Origin: Mycolicibacterium iranicum
GTDB lineage: Bacteria > Actinomycetota > Actinomycetes > Mycobacteriales > Mycobacteriaceae
DNA length: 64,000 nt
NCBI RefSeq assembly: GCF_001650495.1
Contig: NZ_LWCS01000023.1
Span: 1-64,000 of the forward strand
Reading direction: 5' to 3'
The position numbers were made by a program, and so were the translations under genes. The notes below the pieces were generated by a model. The model searched no databases, was not told the DNA's origin, and worked only from the letters and a program-made list of their open reading frames with translations. Shown here in pieces: positions 33,951 through 42,719 of this stretch (within the stretch, counting starts at the first letter, position 1; the number at the start of each line of letters is the position of its first letter).

Positions 33951-34864
33951 TCCTGGACCTCTCCGAGGATGCCCTGGAATACGGACGTCAGGCACTACAC
34001 GCCTTCGAATCCGCCGGTGGCGACCGGCTCGTCGAACAGGCCGAGGCAGCCCCTGGAACGCGTGCACCGCTCGTCGCCCCGGTACTCGACGGGCTCGGCG
34101 CATGGGAGCTCGACCCGCGCTCCGACAGCGACGGAATCGAAGCCGCCGCCGCGCTGTGCCGTAGCGCCGGCTACTGGGCGCTGCCGTATCCCGTCGCCGA
34201 ACGGCTCGCCGCGCCCCGCGACATCGATGCCGACGGGCTGGTCGTCACCGGCGGAGCCCGGCCGTCGGCCGCCATCGCAGGCATCGACCTGCGATGGGTG
34301 GCGGTCGATCTCGACGGCCGCCGGTCTAGAGTCAGCCACCTTGGCGCCCCCGGTCCCGGCTTTGTGGCCGAGCTCAATACCGAACCCCTCGACGGCGGCG
34401 GCGCCCGGGACGTCGCGCTGGGTCTTGTGCTGCCGTGCTGGACACTGCTCGGCATGCTCGACCGCGCGATCGAGCTGACGGTCGCCCACGTCACCCTCCG
34501 CAAACAGTTCGGCCAGGCGCTGTCGTCGTTCCAGGGGGTGCAATTCCAGCTCACCGACGCCGAGGTCGAACGCAGTGGCGCCGACATCCTCGCCAAGCAC
34601 GCGCTGTGGGCCGTGGCCACCGACCAGCCGCACGCACTCGACGATGCCCTGGCGTTGCGGCTGGCCGCGATCGAAGCTGCCGAGGTCGTGTTCCGGGTGT
34701 CTCATCAGTTACACGGAGCCGTCGGCTTCTGCGACGAGACCCGCTTGTCGTGGCTGTCCCGCTACAGCCAGCCGTTGCGCCGCTTACCGTTCGGCCTCTC
34801 GGCGACCCGGGACCACCTGATGCTCTCGGCGGGCCGCCGCGGACTGACGGGCCTCTACGCATGA
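33947..34864 (+). CDS. Acyl-CoA dehydrogenase, divergent short partner (pair 1)
   Basis: This 305-residue protein keeps the C-terminal helical half of the family (VTLRKQFGQALSSFQGVQFQ, QLHGAVGFCDE). The N-terminal half is reduced and its FAD-binding loop is lost. This matches the beta subunit of heteromeric steroid-type acyl-CoA dehydrogenases. GTG 33947 overlaps the upstream stop, and ATGA links it to the next gene. Coupling on both sides supports stoichiometric synthesis. Confidence 0.88.
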   Translation: MILDLSEDALEYGRQALHAFESAGGDRLVEQAEAAPGTRAPLVAPVLDGLGAWELDPRSDSDGIEAAAALCRSAGYWALPYPVAERLAAPRDIDADGLVVTGGARPSAAIAGIDLRWVAVDLDGRRSRVSHLGAPGPGFVAELNTEPLDGGGARDVALGLVLPCWTLLGMLDRAIELTVAHVTLRKQFGQALSSFQGVQFQLTDAEVERSGADILAKHALWAVATDQPHALDDALALRLAAIEAAEVVFRVSHQLHGAVGFCDETRLSWLSRYSQPLRRLPFGLSATRDHLMLSAGRRGLTGLYA

Positions 34865-36033
34865 GCGGGCGCGACGACTTCCGTGCCGAAGTCCGGGCCT
34901 GGTGTCGCGATCACGTCCCCGTGGACTGGCGGGCGGCCCAGACCGGCGTCGGCGATGACGAGTTCGTCCGTTTCCAGAAGGCGTGGTTCGCCGAACTGCA
35001 CAGCGCCGGATACGCGGTGCCGCACTGGCCTGCCGAGTGGGGCGGCGGTATGTCGGTGGAAAACCAGGTGGTGCTCTACCAGGAACTGGCCGCCCACGAC
35101 GCCCCGCGCCTCGTGCTCGCCTTCGTCGGGATCCACCACGCCGCGTCGACTCTGCTCGCCGCGGGTACCGACGAGCAGCGCCGACGGCACCTGCCCGCGA
35201 TCCTCGACGGCCAGATCTGGGTGCAGGGCTTCTCCGAACCCGAGGCCGGATCCGACCTCGCCGCGCTCCGGACCACCGCACATCGGCGCGGCGACGAGTT
35301 CATCGTCACCGGCCAGAAGCTCTGGGCGAGCGGCGGCATGCACGCCGACTGGTGTCTGCTGCTGGCCCGCACCGACCCCGACGCGCCCAAGCGCTCCGGT
35401 TCTCGGAGAAGCGCAGGCATCTCGTACTTCCTGCTCGACATGACCACGCCGGGCATCGACGTCCGCCCGATCCGCAACGCTGTCGGCGATTCCCACTTCT
35501 GCGAGATCTTCCTCGACGAGGTGGCGATCCCCGCGGAGAACCTGATCGGGGCCGAGAACGCAGGGTGGCAGGTGGCGCAGGCCACGCTGGGCGCCGAGCG
35601 TGGCATGACCATGCTGGAACTCGCAGAACGGTTGGGCAATGCGGGCTTTCGCTGGCTGGTGGACGTCGCGCCGCTCGACGACCCGATCGTCGCCGACCGC
35701 CTCGCACAGTTCGAGACCGAGCTCACCGGGCTACGGCGGATGTGCCGGCGCCTCGTCGAGGACGGACCGTCCGGACCGGCCGATCCGTCCGTCGTCAAGC
35801 TCTACTACAGCGAACTGTTGCAGCGGCTGACCGACTTCGGGGCCGAGATCAGCGGTCCCGCCGCCCACACCGTCGTCACCAAACCGATGTCCAGTGGATG
35901 GGAATCCGGTTCGTGGGTACTGGATTTCATCGGTTCGTGGGAATGGACGATTCCCGGCGGCGCCAGCGAGATCCAGCGCACCATCATCGCGGAACGTGGG
36001 CTGGGGCTACCCCGAGAGCCGGGTGTGGCGTGA
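34861..36033 (+). CDS. Acyl-CoA dehydrogenase, full-length partner (pair 2)
   Basis: This 390-residue canonical acyl-CoA dehydrogenase has WVQGFSEPEAGSDLAAL, FIVTGQKLWASGG and a C-terminal PGGASEIQRTIIAERGLGLP. A short Arg/Ser-rich insertion (KRSGSRRSAG) lies near residue 185. The ATG at 34861 overlaps the upstream stop (ATGA), and its 3' end overlaps its divergent partner (GTGA). Two complete heteromeric pairs in one operon imply two successive dehydrogenations of related thioesters. Confidence 0.92.
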   Translation: MSGRDDFRAEVRAWCRDHVPVDWRAAQTGVGDDEFVRFQKAWFAELHSAGYAVPHWPAEWGGGMSVENQVVLYQELAAHDAPRLVLAFVGIHHAASTLLAAGTDEQRRRHLPAILDGQIWVQGFSEPEAGSDLAALRTTAHRRGDEFIVTGQKLWASGGMHADWCLLLARTDPDAPKRSGSRRSAGISYFLLDMTTPGIDVRPIRNAVGDSHFCEIFLDEVAIPAENLIGAENAGWQVAQATLGAERGMTMLELAERLGNAGFRWLVDVAPLDDPIVADRLAQFETELTGLRRMCRRLVEDGPSGPADPSVVKLYYSELLQRLTDFGAEISGPAAHTVVTKPMSSGWESGSWVLDFIGSWEWTIPGGASEIQRTIIAERGLGLPREPGVA

Positions 36034-36995
36034 GCACCTTCACCGAATTCCACGACGAATTGCGCTCCGTCGCAAACGACCTGCTGGCCAAAGACCGTGA
36101 GGTCGACTGGTCGGTGCTCGTCGATGCCGGATGGACGGGGCTGGAGGTACCGGAGAGCGTCGGCGGCGCGGGGGCCACGTTCACCGAGACCGCGCTGATT
36201 CTGCGTCAGATCGGCGGGGCCGCGAGTGCGAACCACTACCTCGGAAGCGCGGCGCTCGCGGTGGCGGCGCTGCAGCACGCTCCGGGCGAGTTGCTCGCCG
36301 CAGTCGCGGACGGCAGCTGCAGATTCGCAGTCGTCACCGATCTTTTCGACACTGCCTCGGGAACACTCACCGGAAGATCCGAGTTCGTCCCCGATGCGGT
36401 CGGCGCCGACCGGTTGCTCATCCTGGTCGACGGCGGTGTCGCTGTCGTCCCCGCGTCCGCGGTCACGGTTACCGCACAGCCCGTCGTCGACGAGACCCGG
36501 ACGCTGGCGACGGTGACCGCCGACAGGGCGGTTCCCGAGATGATCATGCCGTCCGACTGCGCATCCGCGGTACGCGACCGAGCCACGGTCGCCATCGCGG
36601 TCGACAGCCTCGGTATTGCTGAGCAGATGCTGACGGCCACAGTCGATTACGTGAAGATGCGGCACCAGTTCGGGCGCCCGATCGGATCGTTTCAGGCGGT
36701 CAAGCATGCGTGTGCCGACATGCTGGTCGCCATCGAGGTCGCCCGACAACTCGTGACAGACGCGGTCGCAGCCATCGCCGAGGGGGCCGATGCCGCGATT
36801 CCGGCGGCGATGGCGAAGTCCTACACCTGCCCGGCCGCAGTGGCAATCGCGGGCAAGGCCATGCAGTTGCACGGCGGCATCGGCTACACGTGGGAGAGCG
36901 GCATCCACGCCTACCTCAAGCGCGCCACCCTGAACCGATCACTTTTCGGTTCGCCTGCAGCACAACGCGAACGACTCTCACAGCGCTACCACTAG
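36030..36995 (+). CDS. Acyl-CoA dehydrogenase, divergent short partner (pair 2)
   Basis: This 321-residue acyl-CoA dehydrogenase-like protein has a weak N-terminal domain and a conserved C-terminal helical domain (VKMRHQFGRPIGSFQAVKH, AMQLHGGIGYTWE). GTG 36030 overlaps the preceding stop (GTGA). The HGGIGYTWE segment keeps the C-terminal FAD-contact region, so it may complete the flavin site of its partner, as described for heterotetrameric mycobacterial enzymes. The next gene starts 11 bases later. Confidence 0.88.
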   Translation: MSTFTEFHDELRSVANDLLAKDREVDWSVLVDAGWTGLEVPESVGGAGATFTETALILRQIGGAASANHYLGSAALAVAALQHAPGELLAAVADGSCRFAVVTDLFDTASGTLTGRSEFVPDAVGADRLLILVDGGVAVVPASAVTVTAQPVVDETRTLATVTADRAVPEMIMPSDCASAVRDRATVAIAVDSLGIAEQMLTATVDYVKMRHQFGRPIGSFQAVKHACADMLVAIEVARQLVTDAVAAIAEGADAAIPAAMAKSYTCPAAVAIAGKAMQLHGGIGYTWESGIHAYLKRATLNRSLFGSPAAQRERLSQRYH

Positions 36996-37006
36996 AAGGA
37001 GTACTC

Positions 37007-38719
37007 ATGGGCGTACCCGTGTACAAACGCATTCTGGACCTCTTCGAGGCCGAGGGCGTCAACACCCTGTTCGGCATCCCCGATCCCAATTTCGTGCACA
37101 TGTTCACCGAGGCCGAAGCCCGCGGCTGGTCCGTCGTCGCACCACACCACGAGCTCAGCGCCGGCTTCATGGCCGAGGCGGCGTCGCGGATGACCGGCAA
37201 GCCCGGTCTGTGCATCGGCACTCTCGGACCGGGCATGGCCAACATCGCGGGAGCGATCCAGTGTGCGCTCGTCGAGAATTCGCCGGTGATCTTCCTGGGC
37301 GGCCAGCGGGCCCGTGTCACCGAACGGAGGGTGCGTCGCGGTCGTATCCAATTCGTACAGCAGGAACCACTTTTCGAGGCGTCGGTCAAATTCAGCAGCT
37401 CGATCGAGTACGCCGACCAGACCGACGAGATCATTCGCGAGGCCATCCGTCAGTCGCTGTCCGGCACTCCGGGCCCCAGCTATGTCGAGTACCCGTCTCA
37501 CGTCATTCTCGAAGAGCTCGACGTCCCTGACCCGCTGCCGCCCCACCGATACCGTCTCGTCAACCAGGGAGCCGGGGCCGCGCAGATCGCCGAAGCGGTC
37601 AGCCTCATCCGCGAGGCCAACAGTCCGATCCTGCTGGTAGGCCACGGGGTGCACACCTCCCGCACCCAGCAGGAGGTCAAGCAGCTCGCCGACCTGATGA
37701 ACTGCCCGGTCATCCAGACCTCGGGCGGCACCTCCTACATCCCGGGACTGCAGGATCGGACCTTCCCCTACCTGTTCTCACCGGCGGCGAACCAGGCAGT
37801 CGAGGAGTCCGACCTCTGCGTCGCGCTGGGCACCGAACTCGGTGAGCCCATGCACTACGGCCGCACCCAGCACTGGGCGGGAAACGACGCCAACCGTAAA
37901 TGGGTGTACGTCGAACAAGATCCGACCGCCATCGGCGTCAACCGCCAGTTCGACGTGCCGCTCGTCGGCGACCTGCGCGGTGTCGTGCCGCAGCTCGTGC
38001 AGGCGCTCAAAGACACCCCACGCGCACCGTCGCCCAACCTCGACACCCTGATCAAAGCGGACGCCGAGGAGCTCGCCCAGCTCGCGGAGAGCGCGCCGTC
38101 GGGTCGCTCCCCGATCCACCCGGCACGCTACGTCGTCGAGTCGACGAAAGCGTTCAACGAACTCGAGGACGCAATCCTGGTTCGCGACGGCGGTGCGACC
38201 GTCATCTTCCAGTGGACGTACTCACAGTCCAAACCGCGCGACGTGATCTGGAATCAGAACTTCGGTCACCTCGGGACGGGCCTGCCGTACGCCGTCGGCG
38301 CGTCGGTCGCCGAGGGTCGCAGACGTCCGGTCATGCTGCTGACAAGTGACTCGGCGTTCCTGTTTCACATCGCCGAACTCGAGACCGCGGCCCGGCTCAG
38401 TCTGCCGCTGGTGTGCGTCGTCGGCGTGGACCATCAGTGGGGCCTTGAGGTCGGCGTGTACAAGCGCACGTTCGAGCAGCCCTCGCCGCAGCCCGGGGTG
38501 CACTGGAGCAAGGACGTCCGGATGGACAAGATCGCCGAAGGCTTCGGCTGCCACGGCGAATACGTCGAGAAGGAGGACGAGATCGGGCCGGCGATCGCGC
38601 GCGCCTACGCAAGCGGAAAGGTCGGCGTGGTGCATGTGTGCATCGACCCGAAGGCGAACTCCGAAGAAATGCCCAAATACGACCGGTTCCGCACCTGGTA
38701 TGCCGAAGGCACCCAGTAA
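37007..38719 (+). CDS. Thiamine-diphosphate-dependent enzyme (2-hydroxyacyl-CoA lyase / decarboxylase-like)
   Basis: This 570-residue three-domain ThDP enzyme has the catalytic Glu49 in HHELSAGF and the FAD/ADP-like middle domain (ILLVGHGVHTSRTQQE). In the pyrophosphate-binding C-domain the usual GDG is replaced by SDS (residues 447-449) and the distal Asn by Asp (GVDHQWG). Asp448 can still hold magnesium. The family includes acetolactate synthase, benzoylformate decarboxylase, oxalyl-CoA decarboxylase and 2-hydroxyacyl-CoA lyase. An aldehyde dehydrogenase directly downstream favours an aldehyde-producing lyase or decarboxylase. ATG 37007 follows AGAAGGAG. Confidence 0.88.
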   Translation: MGVPVYKRILDLFEAEGVNTLFGIPDPNFVHMFTEAEARGWSVVAPHHELSAGFMAEAASRMTGKPGLCIGTLGPGMANIAGAIQCALVENSPVIFLGGQRARVTERRVRRGRIQFVQQEPLFEASVKFSSSIEYADQTDEIIREAIRQSLSGTPGPSYVEYPSHVILEELDVPDPLPPHRYRLVNQGAGAAQIAEAVSLIREANSPILLVGHGVHTSRTQQEVKQLADLMNCPVIQTSGGTSYIPGLQDRTFPYLFSPAANQAVEESDLCVALGTELGEPMHYGRTQHWAGNDANRKWVYVEQDPTAIGVNRQFDVPLVGDLRGVVPQLVQALKDTPRAPSPNLDTLIKADAEELAQLAESAPSGRSPIHPARYVVESTKAFNELEDAILVRDGGATVIFQWTYSQSKPRDVIWNQNFGHLGTGLPYAVGASVAEGRRRPVMLLTSDSAFLFHIAELETAARLSLPLVCVVGVDHQWGLEVGVYKRTFEQPSPQPGVHWSKDVRMDKIAEGFGCHGEYVEKEDEIGPAIARAYASGKVGVVHVCIDPKANSEEMPKYDRFRTWYAEGTQ

Positions 38720-38746
38720 CTCTGCGACTTGAGGAAGACTGATGCT

Positions 38747-40171
38747 ATGCGCGAATACCTGAAGCACTACATCGACGGCCAGTGGGTGGAGCCGGTGCGG
38801 CCCAACGCCCTGGAGGTCGACAACCCGACCACCGAAGAAGTATCCGGCCGTATCGCCCAGGGCTCCGCGGCCGACGTCGACCTCGCGGCCACCGCTGCCC
38901 GGCGGGCGTTCGCCACCTGGTCGCAGTCCACGCGCGAGGAGCGCCTCGACCTGCTCCAGGCCATCATGGGTGAGTACCAGAAGCGCGTCGGCGACCTCGC
39001 AGAGGCGGTCACCGAGGAGATGGGGGCGCCCGCATCGCTGGCCGCCGGCCCGCAAGTGAATCTCGGTCTCGGTCACCTGGCCACCGCGATCGATGTCCTG
39101 AAGAACTTCCAGTTCGAGGAGCAGCACGGCAGCACGCTGGTGGTCAAGGAGCCGATCGGGGTCTGCGGGCTCATCACGCCATGGAACTGGCCGATCAACC
39201 AGATTGCATGCAAGGTCTACCCGGCGCTGGCGACCGGGTGCACGATGGTGCTCAAGCCCTCCGAGGTCGCCCCGTACTCGGCGCAGATCTTCACCGAGAT
39301 CCTCGATGCCGCGGGCGTTCCCGCCGGCGTCTACAACCTCGTCTACGGCGATGGACCGGGTGTGGGGGTTCCGTTGTCCAGCCACCCCGACATCGACATG
39401 GTGTCGTTCACCGGATCGACCCGCGCCGGCATCGAGGTGGCGCGCAACGCCGCGCCGACGGTCAAGCGGGTCACCCAGGAACTCGGCGGTAAGAGCCCCA
39501 ACATCGTGCTCGACGACGACGACTTCGCCAAGAGCGTCACCGCGGGAACGTCGGTGATGATGATGAACAGCGGGCAGAGCTGCAACGCGCCGTCGCGCAT
39601 GCTGGTGCCGAACTCCCGGATGGACGAAGCCATCGCGATCGCCCGCGGGGTTGCGGGCGCGGTCAAGGTCGGCGACCCCGAGGACAAGAGCGCCATCGGG
39701 CCGGTCGCGTCCAAGGCGCAGTTCGACAAGATCCAGGGGCTCATTCAGAAGGGCGTCGACGAGGGGGCCACGCTCGTCGTCGGCGGCACCGGCCGTCCCG
39801 AGGGCATCGACAAGGGCTACTACGTCAAGCCGACCGTGTTCGCGAACGTCACCAACGACATGACGATCGCGCGCGAGGAGATCTTCGGCCCCGTGTTGTG
39901 CATCCTCGGCTACGACGACATCGACCAGGCCGTCGAGATCGGCAACGACACCGACTACGGGCTCGCCGGCTACGTGTCCGGTGCCGACCTGGACAAGGCG
40001 CGCTCGGTGGCGCGCCGAATCCGCGCCGGCTCGGTCGCGATCAACCACGGCTTCGACATGGCCGCGCCGTTCGGCGGTTACAAGCGCAGCGGCAACGGCC
40101 GCGAGTGGGGCCAGTTCGCGTTCGACGAGTACCTCGAAACCAAAGCCGCGCTGGGTTACGCCTCGGCGTGA
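38747..40171 (+). CDS. Aldehyde dehydrogenase
   Basis: This 474-residue NAD(P)-dependent aldehyde dehydrogenase has TPWNWPINQIACKV in the cofactor domain, the general-base Glu in QELGGKSP, the catalytic Cys in NSGQSCNAPSR and a C-terminal PFGGYKRSGNGRE. ATG 38747 has a GAGGAAG site. A TTG at 38729 coincides with that site and is rejected. It follows the ThDP enzyme by 27 bases and most likely oxidises the aldehyde that enzyme releases. Confidence 0.93.
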   Translation: MREYLKHYIDGQWVEPVRPNALEVDNPTTEEVSGRIAQGSAADVDLAATAARRAFATWSQSTREERLDLLQAIMGEYQKRVGDLAEAVTEEMGAPASLAAGPQVNLGLGHLATAIDVLKNFQFEEQHGSTLVVKEPIGVCGLITPWNWPINQIACKVYPALATGCTMVLKPSEVAPYSAQIFTEILDAAGVPAGVYNLVYGDGPGVGVPLSSHPDIDMVSFTGSTRAGIEVARNAAPTVKRVTQELGGKSPNIVLDDDDFAKSVTAGTSVMMMNSGQSCNAPSRMLVPNSRMDEAIAIARGVAGAVKVGDPEDKSAIGPVASKAQFDKIQGLIQKGVDEGATLVVGGTGRPEGIDKGYYVKPTVFANVTNDMTIAREEIFGPVLCILGYDDIDQAVEIGNDTDYGLAGYVSGADLDKARSVARRIRAGSVAINHGFDMAAPFGGYKRSGNGREWGQFAFDEYLETKAALGYASA

Positions 40172-40177
40172 CTTCGT

Positions 40178-40226
40178 GATTTCGGCGTGCTCGGTCGCGC
40201 CTACCGCGACTGAGCACGCCGAAATC
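40178..40226. terminator. Long GC-rich hairpin after the aldehyde dehydrogenase gene
   Basis: Two 22-base arms (40178-40199 and 40205-40226) are complementary except for one G-T pair and enclose a 5-base loop. There is no T-tract. It can act as an intrinsic-type terminator, an mRNA-stability element or a dispersed palindromic repeat. The core reads GATTTCGGCGTGCTC on the plus strand. Confidence 0.65.
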
Positions 40227-40240
40227 GCAGAGTAGAGGCC

Positions 40241-41125
40241 ATGTACGAGTACGGGATCGACTTCGACGCCGTCGACGCCATCGACGTCCACACCCACGTC
40301 GAGATCGACAGCCACGGCCACAAGGCCTACGACGACGTGCTCGTCGACGCGACCGCCAAGTACTTCAAGATGCCCGAGGGCATCACCGCCAGCGTGGACG
40401 CGCTCGCCGACCAGTACCGGCGACACAACACCGCCGCGGTCGTGTTCACGATCGACGCCCGCCACGGCATGCGGCACGACCCCAACTCGATCGAGGACCT
40501 CGTCGCTGGCGCGGCGCGCAACAACGACGTACTGATCCCGTTCGGATCCGTCGACCCGTGGCAGGGCCGCCATGCCGTGCACCGCGTGCACGAACTCGTC
40601 CGCGATTACGGTGTCAAAGGGTTCAAGTTCCACCCGAGCATGCAGGCCTTCGAACCCAACGATCGCGCCCACTACCCGATCTACCACGCCATCGCCGAAG
40701 CAGGCGTGCCCGCGCTCTTCCACACCGGGCAGACGGGCATGGGCGCCGGGCTGCCCGGCGGACATCGCATCAAGCTCCGCTACAGCGACCCGATGCTGCT
40801 TGACGACGTGGCCGCCGACTTCCCGGAGTTGACGGTCGTGATGGCCCACCCCGCGGTGCCGTGGGTCGATTCACAGATCGCGATCGCCGGTCACAAGGCG
40901 AACGTCTACATCGATCTGTCCGGCTGGTCGCCCAGGTACTTCCCGCCCCAGCTCGTGTCCGCGATGGGCCGGCAGCTGCGCACGAAGGTGCTGTTCGGCA
41001 CGGACTTCCCGTACATCCAGATCGACCGCTGGCGTCGCGATTTCGACACCCTGGACGTCGACCCGACGGTGATCCCGCTGATCTACAAACAGAACGCCCT
41101 GAAGGTGCTCGGCCTGAGCTCCTGA
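40241..41125 (+). CDS. Metal-dependent amidohydrolase (ACMSD-like, amidohydrolase_2)
   Basis: This 294-residue TIM-barrel hydrolase has the N-terminal metal pair in DVHTHVE, KFHPSMQ near residue 130, HTGQTG, AHPAVPW and the final metal Asp in GTDFPY. Relatives are decarboxylases, hydrolases or hydratases acting on carboxylated rings or beta-diketones. As the last gene of the catabolic arm, separated from the aldehyde dehydrogenase only by the hairpin, it may carry out a ring-cleavage or decarboxylation step. The reaction is not determined by the sequence. Confidence 0.85.
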   Translation: MYEYGIDFDAVDAIDVHTHVEIDSHGHKAYDDVLVDATAKYFKMPEGITASVDALADQYRRHNTAAVVFTIDARHGMRHDPNSIEDLVAGAARNNDVLIPFGSVDPWQGRHAVHRVHELVRDYGVKGFKFHPSMQAFEPNDRAHYPIYHAIAEAGVPALFHTGQTGMGAGLPGGHRIKLRYSDPMLLDDVAADFPELTVVMAHPAVPWVDSQIAIAGHKANVYIDLSGWSPRYFPPQLVSAMGRQLRTKVLFGTDFPYIQIDRWRRDFDTLDVDPTVIPLIYKQNALKVLGLSS

Positions 41126-41143
41126 CCGCTCGGCACTCGCGGT

Positions 41144-41359
41144 TCACGACTTCTTCTTCAGCGCCTCCGGTTTGTGAACGGCGTCGTTGCCGCTCTTGTC
41201 GCTGCGCACCCGGTACTGCGGCTCGTCCTTCGACGCGCGCACCGTCCGGCCTGCCGCCTCGGTGTCGGAGGTGATCTTCTCCTCGACGGTCCCCTCGGCG
41301 GTGCTGCCATGGCTTTGCCACGTGACTTTGTCGCCCTTTGTGAAATCATCCTTGCCCAC
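41144..41359 (-). CDS. DUF2945-like small protein (HVA1/TUDOR-type)
   Basis: This product of about 71 residues contains [20 protein letters not shown] and ends in [20 protein letters not shown], the layout of DUF2945 proteins (hypervirulence-associated TUDOR fold). These are small, charged and of unknown function. GTG 41359 gives the family length. No clear ribosome site is visible, and a longer start at 41422 cannot be excluded. It converges with the amidohydrolase and diverges from the ketoacyl synthase. Confidence 0.75.
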   Translation of the reverse strand: MGKDDFTKGDKVTWQSHGSTAEGTVEEKITSDTEAAGRTVRASKDEPQYRVRSDKSGNDAVHKPEALKKKS

Positions 41360-41368
41360 AAATTGGTT

Positions 41369-41404
41369 GTTACCCGTAGCGGCATCCGCTACTCCTGGGG
41401 TAAC
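41369..41404. repeat. Inverted repeat between DUF2945-like gene and ketoacyl synthase
   Basis: GTTACCC-GTAGCGG (41369-41382) pairs with CCGCTAC (41386-41392) and, after 5 bases, GGGTAAC (41398-41404). The central loop is only CAT. It lies in the divergent promoter region and could be a regulator site or a cruciform. The sequence does not show which. Confidence 0.45.
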
Positions 41405-41476
41405 TCTCGAGTGAGCCCGCACTATCGGGGTAGATATCGTGGCGTAGCGACGGATCGGAGTGTACGAGGGGGATCC

Positions 41477-42712
41477 ATGACGAAGTTTCCAGACGTGGTG
41501 GTCACCGGGATGGCCATGACAACGGCGCTGGGGACCGACGCCGAGTCGACATGGCAGGCGCTGCTGGAAGGCCGCAGCGGAATCCGCACGCTTGAGGACT
41601 CGTTCATCGATGAATTCGACCTGCCCGTCCGCATCGGCGGACATCTGCTGGAGACGTTCGACGAGCACTTGACCGCCGAAGAGAACTACGCACTGTCTTA
41701 CGTGCAGCGCATGGCTGTGGTGCTGGGCCGCCGCGTGTGGGAGCACGCCGGTTCACCGGATGTCGATCCGAACCGCCTCGCGGTGTCGATCGGCACCGGC
41801 ATGGGCGGAATCGAAGAGCTCGCCTTCGCCTACGACCACCTCCGGGAGGGCCGGCTCGACGAGCTCAACCCGACCGTGGTGCAGCAGTACGCGCCCAGCG
41901 GACCTTCGGCAGCCGTCGCGCTGGAGCGCCACGCGCGGGCCGGTGTGCTGTCGCCCGTGTCGGCGTGCGCGTCAGGATCGGAAGGCGTGGCTCAGGCCTG
42001 GCGGCAGATCGTCTTCGGTGAGGCCGATATCGCGATCTGCGGTGGGGTGGAGGCCCGCATCGAAGCCGTACCGATCGCCGGGTTCGCACAGATGCGCATC
42101 GTGATGTCGACCAACAACGACGACCCAGAGGGTGCGTGTCGTCCGTTCGACAAAGACCGGGACGGGTTCGTGTTCGGGGAGGGCGGCGCGCTGCTGGTCA
42201 TCGAGACCGAAGAGCACGCCAAGGCCCGCGGCGCCAGGGTCCTCGGCAGGTTGATGGGTGCGAGCATCACCTCCGACGGCTTCCACATGGTCGCGCCCGA
42301 CCCGAACGGAAAGCGGGCCGGCTACGCGATGTCCCACGCTGTCGAGCTGGCCGGCCTCTCGGCGACCGACATCGACCACGTCAACGCCCACGCCACCGGG
42401 ACCTCGGTCGGTGACGTCGCCGAGGGGGTGGCCATCAACAATGCGCTCGGCGGTCACAAACCTGCGGTCTACGCTCCGAAGGGCGCACTTGGTCACTCAG
42501 TCGGGGCGGTGGGTGCTGTCGAGTCGATCCTGACGTTGCTCGCGCTGCGGGATGGTGTCATCCCTGCGACACGCAATCTGGTGAACCTTGATCCGGAGAT
42601 CGACCTCGACGTCGTCGCGGGCGAGCCGCGCCGCGGAACCTTCGAGTACGCGATCAACAACTCGTTCGGGTTCGGCGGCCACAACGTGTCGCTGGTGTTC
42701 GGCCGAGCCTGA
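41477..42712 (+). CDS. Beta-ketoacyl-ACP synthase, KasB-like paralogue
   Basis: This 411-residue condensing enzyme closely resembles mycobacterial KasB and KasA. It starts with the [19 protein letters not shown] pattern, and the family blocks [13 protein letters not shown] and [16 protein letters not shown] are present. Catalytic residues are Cys164 (SACASG), His305 (NAHATG), Lys335 and His340 (PKGALGHS). KasA and KasB elongate meromycolate chains in the FAS-II system and normally sit in fabD-acpM-kasA-kasB. Here there is no acpM, and two mycolate methyltransferase-type genes follow. A specialised meromycolate or fatty-acid elongation role is plausible. ATG 41477 has a GAGGGGG site. Confidence 0.9.
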   Translation: MTKFPDVVVTGMAMTTALGTDAESTWQALLEGRSGIRTLEDSFIDEFDLPVRIGGHLLETFDEHLTAEENYALSYVQRMAVVLGRRVWEHAGSPDVDPNRLAVSIGTGMGGIEELAFAYDHLREGRLDELNPTVVQQYAPSGPSAAVALERHARAGVLSPVSACASGSEGVAQAWRQIVFGEADIAICGGVEARIEAVPIAGFAQMRIVMSTNNDDPEGACRPFDKDRDGFVFGEGGALLVIETEEHAKARGARVLGRLMGASITSDGFHMVAPDPNGKRAGYAMSHAVELAGLSATDIDHVNAHATGTSVGDVAEGVAINNALGGHKPAVYAPKGALGHSVGAVGAVESILTLLALRDGVIPATRNLVNLDPEIDLDVVAGEPRRGTFEYAINNSFGFGGHNVSLVFGRA

Positions 42713-42719
42713 CCGCCGG

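Noticed and set aside
38729..38746. TTG start for the aldehyde dehydrogenase
   Set aside because: The TTG overlaps the GAGGAAG ribosome site that serves the ATG at 38747.
38222..40849. Very long minus-strand open frame (875 codons) opposite the ThDP enzyme and aldehyde dehydrogenase
   Set aside because: It lies antisense to well-supported enzymes with catalytic motifs. High-GC codon bias produces such antisense frames. Its translation is Val/Asp/His-rich with no domain.
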